A stretch of DNA of 8,944 nucleotides from NCBI GenBank assembly GCA_919901895.1, contig CAKKQI010000067.1, positions 1 to 8,944 on the forward strand, written 5' to 3'. Position numbers and translations under genes: made by a program. Below are positions 1 through 5,145 of the stretch, piece by piece. This DNA is from Candidatus Brocadiaceae bacterium (GTDB lineage Bacteria; Planctomycetota; MHYJ01; JACQXL01; CAKKQI01). The notes under the pieces are model-generated. The model had not been told where the DNA came from, ran no database searches, and saw only the letters and a list, made by a program, of their open reading frames with translations. How positions within the stretch are numbered: position 1 is the first letter of the stretch; each line of letters opens with the position of its first letter.

Positions 1-777
1 GAGTTTACCGCTGATAAAACTGCGGCCTTCCTGATAAATCTGGGCGCCGAATCCATTAAAAGCCATGAACATCAGGAATTCTACCACTGCAGCCGGTTCC
101 AGGATGACAGTATACTGGCCGGCCGGCAGGCTAACCGGGTCTTTGCTTTTGAGCGCTTTGTCGGCGGCCTGTTGAGCTATCCGGAGCGGATTAAGCGCCG
201 AAACGTCTTTATTAACCTCACCGGCCCAACCGGTGCTATTTGGACCAATGGCGGTCATAGTAAATTCAGCTTCGGTGATCCGGTGGTAGTTGAATAGTTT
301 TTTGGAATTGGCGATTACGATAACATTGGCGCGATTGGCGAAAATACCGGAGGCATTTAAACTATGCTGGGCGCATTCACGAACTGCGTCTTTAATTGTT
401 TCGCTTCGTTCGCGCGGTGAAACTTGAGTCGTTCGTTCTACATAAGTATTCAGTTCTTCGTATGACTGCCTGGTTACCAGCGGTAGGGTCTGCGGGTCCT
501 TTTTTTGATTTTTAGCTAAAATTAATGCTTCCTGCAAAGCGCGTTTCAGGGAATCATCATCGGTCTGGTTAAAACTTACCTGGGCGGTCCGCCCGTTTTT
601 GATGACCCGGATGGTTATGTCTATTAGTTCATTTTCATGCACATTCTGGGTAATCACATTGTTGGCGTAACGCGTTAATGATTGGGTGGCGTTATTAATA
701 ATCGCTTCGGTCTGGTCCGCCCGGGAGTAAAGAAAAATCCTTTCGGTAATCTGGCGGGCCGATTCTTGGGTCAACAT
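1..777 (-). CDS. PmbA/TldE-like metalloprotease-family protein, 3' end outside window
   Basis: This is the N-terminal 259 codons of a TldD/PmbA-family protein (usually about 430-480 residues); the frame is open to the window edge. In the known family, TldD and TldE/PmbA form a heterodimeric protease that trims unfolded or modified peptides in the cytoplasm; only TldD carries the zinc HExxxH motif. Seen here: an N-terminal domain (about residues 1-115) with SLTRYANNVITQ near 33-44, the usual 'bare residue' strand of this family, and a middle domain with FNYHRITEAEFTMTAIGP near 162-179. At 223-240 (VILEPAAVVEFLMFMAF), where TldD would have HEAVGH, there is no HExxxH. I therefore favour the PmbA/TldE-type subunit; a TldD-like paralogue with a lost site remains possible. 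The ATG at 777-775 is preceded by AAGGAG (792-787) nine bases upstream. Its promoter is probably at 975-947, giving a leader of about 160 bases with two hairpins. Confidence 0.88.
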   Translation of the reverse strand, partial: MLTQESARQITERIFLYSRADQTEAIINNATQSLTRYANNVITQNVHENELIDITIRVIKNGRTAQVSFNQTDDDSLKRALQEALILAKNQKKDPQTLPLVTRQSYEELNTYVERTTQVSPRERSETIKDAVRECAQHSLNASGIFANRANVIVIANSKKLFNYHRITEAEFTMTAIGPNSTGWAGEVNKDVSALNPLRIAQQAADKALKSKDPVSLPAGQYTVILEPAAVVEFLMFMAFNGFGAQIYQEGRSFISGKL

Positions 778-786
778 CTTTAACAA

Positions 787-792
787 CTCCTT
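787..792 (-). promoter_or_regulatory. Shine-Dalgarno of the pmbA-like gene
   Basis: On the minus strand AAGGAG lies nine bases before the ATG at 777-775. It fixes the start and lies only about ten bases downstream of the perfect inverted repeat at 803-833, so folding of that repeat could affect ribosome access. Confidence 0.75.
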
Positions 793-802
793 CAATGAGC
801 AG

Positions 803-833
803 ATAATTTACGTAGTTGGACTACGTAAATTAT
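803..833. repeat. Perfect inverted repeat, 14-bp arms, 3-base loop
   Basis: Arms ATAATTTACGTAGT (803-816) and ACTACGTAAATTAT (820-833) are exact reverse complements around TGG. It lies between the probable pmbA transcription start (about 940, minus strand) and its Shine-Dalgarno. No T-run follows on either strand, so it is not an ordinary terminator. It could be a dimeric-regulator operator or a leader RNA hairpin. A TATAAT on the minus strand (834-829) overlaps the right arm, but I see no fitting -35 box for it. Confidence 0.8.
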
Positions 834-869
834 AGACCCACGATAAATATTGGGGGCGTCTGCGAATTG

Positions 870-891
870 AATCCCGCCGTATGGCGGGATT
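870..891. repeat. GC-rich mini-hairpin, CCCG-core family
   Basis: AATCCCGCC (870-878) and GGCGGGATT (883-891) are exact reverse complements around GTAT. It lies in the pmbA leader. The CCCG...CGGG core recurs at 3663-3684, 5386-5400, 7855-7871 and 8202-8218, suggesting a dispersed small palindrome. Confidence 0.7.
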
Positions 892-946
892 ATCGTATCA
901 TCTCCTAAATTTAACCTGATTAAATTCTAGGGTAATAGAAAAATTT

Positions 947-975
947 ATTATACCAGTTGCGCCGTTGCATTTCAA
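947..975 (-). promoter_or_regulatory. Sigma70-like promoter for the pmbA-like gene
   Basis: On the minus strand: -35 TTGAAA (975-970, five of six to consensus), a 17-base spacer, then TGG plus TATAAT (952-947), that is an extended -10 with a perfect hexamer. Predicted start near 940. This is the strongest minus-strand promoter in the spacer. It points away from the protease promoter at 996-1024; the two -35 boxes are 20 bases apart. Confidence 0.7.
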
Positions 976-995
976 ATAATTTCGTAAGAAATGCC

Positions 996-1024
996 TTGAC
1001 TTAGAATGTTCCGTATAGTATATA
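996..1024 (+). promoter_or_regulatory. Sigma70-like promoter giving a leaderless protease mRNA
   Basis: -35 TTGACT (996-1001), 17-base spacer, -10 TATATA (1019-1024). Six bases follow before A1031, so the expected +1 is the A of the start codon. No Shine-Dalgarno is visible upstream of that ATG, which fits leaderless translation. TATAGT at 1014 is an alternative -10 but would leave only a 12-base spacer. Confidence 0.62.
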
Positions 1025-1030
1025 GATAGT

Positions 1031-2245
1031 ATGCCTGAAGAAAAAATAGAAGTCATTGATTTAACCAACATTATCCTGCCGCCCGGACTGATTAACAAAA
1101 TCCCGGTAGAATTAATCGGCCAATATCAATTTATTCCGGTTGCGCTGAAGGAGAATACCTTAACGGTTGTTTTCGGCGAGATACCGGACGAGAAAGTTCT
1201 CAACGAGTTAAAAAGGGCTCTTAATTACGAGATTAAATTTATTTTGGCATCTAAAAAAGACATCAAACAGCATCTCAAACGATTGGTTCCCGGCGTAACA
1301 GAAATCCCATCCAAATCTTTGTTTTTAAGAAATGTTTCCGAATCCCTGCAAATAACTAGGTCTCAGATATTAAAATACAAAAATCTAGTCAAGAATTTAA
1401 CTTCAACCCAGAAGAAATTAAACTACGTCATCATCGGCAGCCTTACATTTATTGTTGTGTTTTCCACGACAATTTTTATTTTATTTAATTTTCGTAACAG
1501 GGGTGATAACAAAATAGAACCGCCGAAAGAGAAGAAAATCGCGCTTCTGGGAAAAAATGCCGTAGTGAAAACAATGGAGGAGATGACGAAGCAAAAAAAT
1601 GCCGCTAAAAATGCCCGGTTTATATATGAGCAGAATAATAAAGCCGTGGTGCTGATCTATACTTATGATTCGGATGGGGCGCCATTGCTGCAAGGCAGCG
1701 GGTTTATCGTGCGCAAAGACGGGGCGATTGTTACCAATTTTCATGTCATCAGAGGCGCTCATTCCATCGAAATTATTACGAATATCAGTCCGACTGAAAA
1801 AGATAAGATTAAACTTAAGGTGGAAGGGATTATTTTTGTTGATAAGGAAAACGACCTGGCGATCTTAAAAGCCAGAGGTCAAGACTTGCCCTGTGTGAGA
1901 TTGGGCGATTCCAACGAGGTCAACCCGGGAGAAAAAGTATTTATTATCGGCAGTCCTTTGCAGGCTCGGCTGTTAGCCGAAGAAATAGATACGATGAATA
2001 CTATTACCGAAGGGCTGATCAGCAATACGAGAAAGAATAAGATCCAGATTAGCGCCCAGATTTCTCCGGGCAGCAGCGGCGGTCCTGTTTTTAATGCCAA
2101 AGGTGAAGTAATCGGAGTGGCGACCATGCTTATTCGCGCTGAACTTGAAGCCCAGAATATCAACTTTGCGATGCCGACAAATCTTGTCAGTGACAAAATA
2201 TCGGAAACAACTTTTACGCCGGTTAGCAAATTTGATTTGAAATAA
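1031..2245 (+). CDS. Membrane-anchored trypsin-like serine protease with GspE-type N-domain
   Basis: The 404-residue protein has three parts. Residues about 14-85 (ILPPGLINKIPVELIGQYQF, then a PVAL...LTVVF strand pair and a helix ending in KRL) resemble the N-terminal domain of type II secretion/type IV pilus ATPases (T2SSE_N). Residues about 132-153 form one transmembrane helix. Residues about 200-390 are a DegP/HtrA-like chymotrypsin fold with the full triad: H238 in TNFHVI, D275 in ENDLAIL and S349 in GSSGGP. There is no PDZ domain; the chain ends soon after the protease fold. By positive-inside reasoning (KKL before the helix, RNR after) topology is unclear, but a cytoplasmic N-domain with an extracytoplasmic protease is the natural reading. 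The start is M1, since the predicted transcription start coincides with it. Likely role: envelope quality control or processing of envelope proteins. Substrates cannot be told from sequence. Confidence 0.87.
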   Translation: MPEEKIEVIDLTNIILPPGLINKIPVELIGQYQFIPVALKENTLTVVFGEIPDEKVLNELKRALNYEIKFILASKKDIKQHLKRLVPGVTEIPSKSLFLRNVSESLQITRSQILKYKNLVKNLTSTQKKLNYVIIGSLTFIVVFSTTIFILFNFRNRGDNKIEPPKEKKIALLGKNAVVKTMEEMTKQKNAAKNARFIYEQNNKAVVLIYTYDSDGAPLLQGSGFIVRKDGAIVTNFHVIRGAHSIEIITNISPTEKDKIKLKVEGIIFVDKENDLAILKARGQDLPCVRLGDSNEVNPGEKVFIIGSPLQARLLAEEIDTMNTITEGLISNTRKNKIQISAQISPGSSGGPVFNAKGEVIGVATMLIRAELEAQNINFAMPTNLVSDKISETTFTPVSKFDLK

Positions 2246-2296
2246 AACTTCCGGCTGTTCTTTAATGCAATAATCTTAAATAATAAAAAGTTAATG

Positions 2297-2325
2297 TTGA
2301 AGAGAACGGGTTTAGATGTTATAAT
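2297..2325 (+). promoter_or_regulatory. Sigma70 promoter of hicBA (extended -10)
   Basis: -35 TTGAAG (2297-2302), 17-base spacer, extended -10 TGT plus TATAAT (2317-2325). Predicted start near 2332, leaving a leader of about 27 bases with AGGAGGT (2344-2350) eight bases before the hicB ATG. It makes the toxin-antitoxin pair independent of the upstream protease gene. Confidence 0.75.
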
Positions 2326-2358
2326 TTATCAGGGATAGAGGACAGGAGGTTAAAAAAA

Positions 2359-2562
2359 ATGCATCTAAAAATTATCTTAGAACTCAGCGAAGAAGGCGGA
2401 TATACGGCCATCGTGCCGGTCCTTCCCGGATGTATCAGTGAGGGCAATACCAGGGAAGAAGCGATAAAAAATATTCGAGAAGCGATTGAACTCTATCTGG
2501 AACCAGCCGAAGACGACTCTATTTTTTCTTCTAATGCTGAGCAAATCGAAATTACCGTATGA
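2359..2562 (+). CDS. hicB: HicB-family antitoxin
   Basis: A 67-residue protein matching the partial RNase-H-like HicB fold: YTAIVPVLPGCISEGNTREE at residues 15-34 and the helix AIKNIREAIELYLE at 35-48 are the family signature. In known systems HicB binds HicA and blocks its RNA-binding surface. The gene precedes the toxin, the reverse of canonical hicAB. Its stop overlaps the hicA start by four bases (ATGA), so translation is coupled. The start is fixed by AGGAGGT at 2344-2350. The protein ends after the HicB fold and has no C-terminal ribbon-helix-helix or helix-turn-helix, so it probably cannot bind its own promoter by the usual route. Orphan HicB-like proteins exist, but the adjacent HicA makes this call firm. 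Confidence 0.9.
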   Translation: MHLKIILELSEEGGYTAIVPVLPGCISEGNTREEAIKNIREAIELYLEPAEDDSIFSSNAEQIEITV

Positions 2563-2786
2563 GTAAAGTCCCCAGTGTTAATTACCCGCAGGTTATTAAC
2601 GCTTTCCGTCGAGATGGCTGGATAGTAATCCGTCAAAAAGGTAGTCACATTAGATTGCAAAAACGTCTTCCTAACGAAATACTGAAAATTATTGTTCCGG
2701 CTCACCGTCCAATTAAAAGATCAACTCTGTCGCATATATTGAAACAAACACGTTTATCTGTAGAAAGATTTATTGAATTATTATAA
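2559..2786 (+). CDS. hicA: HicA-family mRNA interferase toxin
   Basis: A 75-residue YcfA/HicA protein with the double-stranded-RNA-binding-like fold. The helix YPQVINAFRRDGW (9-21) leads to the conserved GSHIRLQK strand (28-35) with the catalytic histidine H30, then IIVPAHRPIKRSTLSHILKQ (44-63) and the C-terminal LSVERFIELL. Family members cleave mRNA and tmRNA independently of codons. All key residues are present, so the toxin looks intact. It overlaps hicB by ATGA and has no separate Shine-Dalgarno, consistent with coupled translation that keeps toxin no more abundant than antitoxin. A small hairpin overlaps its stop codon. Next to it lies the convergent deacetylase gene. Confidence 0.9.
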   Translation: MSKVPSVNYPQVINAFRRDGWIVIRQKGSHIRLQKRLPNEILKIIVPAHRPIKRSTLSHILKQTRLSVERFIELL

Positions 2787-2799
2787 GGGAAGCCCTTAT
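2783..2799 (+). other. Hairpin at the hicA stop codon
   Basis: ATAAGGG (2783-2789) and CCCTTAT (2793-2799) are perfect reverse complements around AAG. The stem overlaps the hicA stop codon. No T-run follows (TCAGATATCC), so this is a weak terminator or mRNA 3'-end stabiliser at best. Confidence 0.4.
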
Positions 2800-2822
2800 T
2801 CAGATATCCCCTGATGTCTTAT

Positions 2823-2851
2823 TTAACTCTTTAGTGATGATTGCCTATAAT
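2823..2851 (+). promoter_or_regulatory. Orphan promoter-like element in the hicA-deacetylase gap
   Basis: TTAACT (2823-2828), 17-base spacer, perfect TATAAT (2846-2851), pointing rightwards. Predicted start is near 2858, but the next gene lies on the opposite strand, so any transcript would be antisense to the end of the deacetylase gene. In AT-rich spacer DNA such a match can arise by chance. Confidence 0.3.
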
Positions 2852-2914
2852 GGCTATGTAGTTATGATCTGATGGTGATACTGGCAGACGGCAACGATAA
2901 TTTTTAGAGAATCA

Positions 2915-3901
2915 TCAATCTTTGCCGGGTGCGGACAAGCCGTTCAGATGCGCCTCAATACAATATGGTAATCCTTCCAGACTATATCCGCCTTCTAAGA
3001 CCGAAACAATCCGGCTGGCTCCGATCGCAGCGGGGCCGTCGCAGCATTCATCCGCCAATTTTTTGACCAATTCGGTTAAGGTCTGAAAGTCAGCCGCTTC
3101 CAGCCCTAACCCGCCCAAGGGGTCGTTTTTATAACCGTCAAATCCGGCGGAAATCAAAATGAAATCAGGCGTAAATTTTTGCTTTATTTTTAACAGGGCC
3201 GCCTCAAATTTCTTTAAATATTCATTGCGGGTAATATCGGGCGCCAGCGGGATATTAAGCGTAAATCCTTCGCCTTGGTCCAGCCCGGTTTCTTCCGCCG
3301 CGCCGGTCCCGGGATAATAGGGAAACCGGTGCATCGAAAAATAAAAAACCGTGGGGTCGTCATAAAAAACCGCTTGGGTTCCGTTGCCGTGGTGCAAGTC
3401 CCAGTCAATAATCAGGATTTTTCCCACCTGGTATTTTTTCTGGAGATAACGCGCTCCGATGGCCACATTGTTGAAAAGGCAAAATCCCATTCCCTGATCG
3501 GGCAAGGCGTGATGACCGGGCGGACGAACCAGGCATAAGGCATTGGTATTTTTACCGGCGTTGATAACCGCATCAATCGCATTTAAAACTCCGCCCACGG
3601 CATAACGAGCCACCTGATACGAATCAGGCGAAACTACCGTATCGCTGTCTAAATACCCGCTTCCGCCCCGCCAAAGCGGGGCGGTCTGAAGCGATATTTT
3701 TTCTACGGTTTTAATATACTCCGGCGGATGAACCAGCGAAATCTCTTTTACCTCGGCTAATCTGGGTGATAAAAGATGGTCTTGTTTCCAGAATTTAGTT
3801 TTTTTAAGATGGGCTACAATGCTGACTAAACGTTCGGCTGTTTCCGGATGCGTTCCGGTATCATGCTTGAGATAAATATCATCATAAACCAGGTAGGTCA
3901 T
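2915..3901 (-). CDS. Histone-deacetylase-family (AcuC/APAH-like) zinc amidohydrolase
   Basis: A 328-residue arginase-fold deacetylase of the HDAC/AcuC/acetylpolyamine amidohydrolase superfamily. Bacterial members remove acyl groups from proteins, polyamines or small amides in the cytoplasm. Visible motifs: the HDTGTHPETAERL entry (13-25), RPPGHHA with the His dyad H130/H131, GFCLFNN (139-145), the zinc ligands D168 and H170 in IDWDLHHGNGT with D166 as charge-relay partner, D255 in SAGFDGYKNDP, and catalytic Y306 in LEGGYS. All active-site residues are intact. Residues 75-80 (PLWRGG) before GYLDSDT are encoded by a 22-base palindrome (3663-3684) and look like an inserted loop. Residues about 285-296 before RIVSVLEGGY also look longer than usual. 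No Shine-Dalgarno precedes the ATG (3901-3899), and a TATAAA (3913-3908) lies at leaderless spacing. Substrate cannot be predicted. Confidence 0.9.
   Translation of the reverse strand: MTYLVYDDIYLKHDTGTHPETAERLVSIVAHLKKTKFWKQDHLLSPRLAEVKEISLVHPPEYIKTVEKISLQTAPLWRGGSGYLDSDTVVSPDSYQVARYAVGGVLNAIDAVINAGKNTNALCLVRPPGHHALPDQGMGFCLFNNVAIGARYLQKKYQVGKILIIDWDLHHGNGTQAVFYDDPTVFYFSMHRFPYYPGTGAAEETGLDQGEGFTLNIPLAPDITRNEYLKKFEAALLKIKQKFTPDFILISAGFDGYKNDPLGGLGLEAADFQTLTELVKKLADECCDGPAAIGASRIVSVLEGGYSLEGLPYCIEAHLNGLSAPGKD
3663..3684. repeat. CCCG-core mini-hairpin inside the deacetylase gene
   Basis: CCGCCCCGC (3663-3671) and GCGGGGCGG (3676-3684) are perfect reverse complements around CAAA. On the coding (minus) strand it encodes about A74-G80 (APLWRGG), just before the conserved GYLDSDT segment. 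The added residues keep the frame, as expected for an in-frame palindromic insertion. Confidence 0.7.
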
Positions 3902-4001
3902 AATTTTTTTATAAAAAAATTATTTATTAAAATTATATTGCATTATATAATATAACCTGTAAAAATTAAATAAAATGTTACCGACAAACCGGAGGTGTAA
4001 A
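3902..4001. promoter_or_regulatory. AT-rich divergent control region, deacetylase / Ldh2
   Basis: About 100 bases, nearly all A and T up to 3950, between two divergent starts. Rightward: TATAAT (3946-3951) with a poor TTTATT -35 (3923-3928) at 17 bases, followed by GGAGGTG (3991-3997) that decides the Ldh2 start at 4002. Leftward: TATAAT on the minus strand at 3947-3942 and 3937-3932, and TATAAA at 3913-3908. The composition offers several -10 matches, so exact starts are uncertain. Confidence 0.5.
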
Positions 4002-5099
4002 ATGACTGAAACAAATCTCGTTGACGCGGCTGGTGCCGTTATCCCCGCAGCTAAGTTAGAAGAATTTGTCAAAAAAGTCTTCCGGGTGGTTGGCGTATCT
4101 GAAAAAGACGCGCAGATTACGGCGCGGGTTTTGGTGCAGGCCGACTGGCGCGGAATTGAATCGCACGGCGTGGCCCGGCTGAGCCGTTATATCACCGGCA
4201 TCCAGAATGGACTGATCAATCCCAAAACAAAATTAAAACTGGTTAAAGAAACTAAAGCCACGGCCTTTTTTGATGCCGCTAACGGACTCGGACAGGTGGC
4301 GGGCCATCAGGCAATGAATTATTGTATTAAAAAAGCAAAAAAATCAGGTGCGGCCTGGGTTGCGGTCCGCAATAGTAACCATTACGGTATCGCCGGCTAT
4401 TATTCTATGTTAGCCCTGAAACATAATATGATCGGTATCAGTATGACCAATTCTCGTCCGCTTTGTGTTCCTACCTATAGTCGGGAAGCCATCATCGGGA
4501 CTAATCCCATCAGTGTCGCGGCGCCGGCTGACCGGGAACAACCTTTTGTGCTGGATATGGCTACTTCGGTGGTGCCGATCGGCAAAATAGAAGTAGCCAA
4601 ACGGAAAGGCGCTTCTATTCCGCTGGGCTGGGCGGTCGATAAAACCGGTCAACCAACGACTGACCCGGCGGCCGTGCTGGAAGGCGGCGGTGTTTTGCCA
4701 CTGGGCGGAACCGCTGAATTCAGCGGTTATAAGGGATACGGTCTTTCCGTGATGATTGATATCCTCTGCGGCGTCCTGACCGGCGCTTCGTTTCTTTCGC
4801 TGGTAGAAAAACCGGTTGACGGGAAACCGGCCCCAGCCAATCTCGGCCATTTTTTCGGGGCCATTAACATTAAATCGTTCCGTCCGTTAAAAGAATTTAA
4901 AAAAACAATGGACTTGTTTATTAATATTTTAAAAAATTCCGCCAAAGCCGAAGGATGTAACCGTATTTTTATCGCCGGTGAAAAAGAATTTGAGATGGAA
5001 GAAAGCCGCCGCAAAAACGGTATCCCTTTAGACGAAAAAACCGTGAGTAGTCTGAAAGATATCAGAAATAAACTAGGCATTAAATTTCTGGAATTCTAA
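4002..5099 (+). CDS. Ldh2-family malate/L-lactate-type NAD(P)-dependent dehydrogenase
   Basis: A 365-residue soluble oxidoreductase of the Ldh2/MDH2 superfamily (malate, L-lactate, sulfolactate, ureidoglycolate and 2,3-diketogulonate dehydrogenases), unrelated to Rossmann-type LDH. Seen: ADWRGIESHGVARL (residues 47-60, with the conserved Arg and His), AANGLGQVAG, SNHYGIAGYYS (125-135), GTNPISVAAP (166-175), VLDMATS (183-189) and GYKGYGLSVMIDIL (242-255). The length is typical. An in-frame ATG exists at 3975, but the one at 4002 has GGAGGTG at ideal distance and begins with family-like sequence, so I use 4002. The 2-hydroxyacid substrate cannot be assigned. A glycerate kinase lies two genes downstream, but gene order alone does not prove a shared pathway. 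Confidence 0.9.
   Translation: MTETNLVDAAGAVIPAAKLEEFVKKVFRVVGVSEKDAQITARVLVQADWRGIESHGVARLSRYITGIQNGLINPKTKLKLVKETKATAFFDAANGLGQVAGHQAMNYCIKKAKKSGAAWVAVRNSNHYGIAGYYSMLALKHNMIGISMTNSRPLCVPTYSREAIIGTNPISVAAPADREQPFVLDMATSVVPIGKIEVAKRKGASIPLGWAVDKTGQPTTDPAAVLEGGGVLPLGGTAEFSGYKGYGLSVMIDILCGVLTGASFLSLVEKPVDGKPAPANLGHFFGAINIKSFRPLKEFKKTMDLFINILKNSAKAEGCNRIFIAGEKEFEMEESRRKNGIPLDEKTVSSLKDIRNKLGIKFLEF
4709..4728. repeat. Perfect 20-bp palindrome within Ldh2 gene
   Basis: AACCGCTGAATTCAGCGGTT is exactly self-complementary with no loop and contains an EcoRI-type GAATTC centre. It encodes part of the conserved LPLGGTAEFSGYKGYG segment, which has normal length, so it does not look like an insertion. It is probably chance plus codon choice, although it could serve as a binding site. 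Confidence 0.6.
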
Positions 5100-5110
5100 T
5101 AATTTTTTAC

Positions 5111-5139
5111 TTGATTTTACTTATCCGTAGTGTTACGGT
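5111..5139 (+). promoter_or_regulatory. Possible promoter for the zinc-ribbon protein, leaderless spacing
   Basis: TTGATT (5111-5116), 17-base spacer, TGT plus TACGGT (5131-5139), a weak extended -10. Six bases separate it from A5146, the start codon, exactly as at 1031. No Shine-Dalgarno precedes that ATG. A 5-bp stem CCGTA/TACGG (5125-5138) overlaps the -10. Read-through from the Ldh2 gene 46 bases upstream is the alternative. Confidence 0.4.
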
Positions 5140-5145
5140 ATTATT

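Noticed and set aside
1031..1285. Possible cyclic-di-GMP binding by the protease N-domain (MshEN-like).
   Set aside because: The MshEN ligand motif needs two RLG-type 24-residue repeats ahead of the part seen here. They are absent, so only the general T2SSE_N likeness is claimed.
1879..2229. 116-codon minus-strand reading frame.
   Set aside because: It is antisense to the catalytic domain of the serine protease, with no recognisable motif.
3025..3045. Direct repeat TCGCAGC (3025-3031, 3039-3045) as a tandem duplication explaining extra residues in the deacetylase.
   Set aside because: The 14-base period is not a multiple of three, so a simple duplication would shift the frame. It is probably chance.
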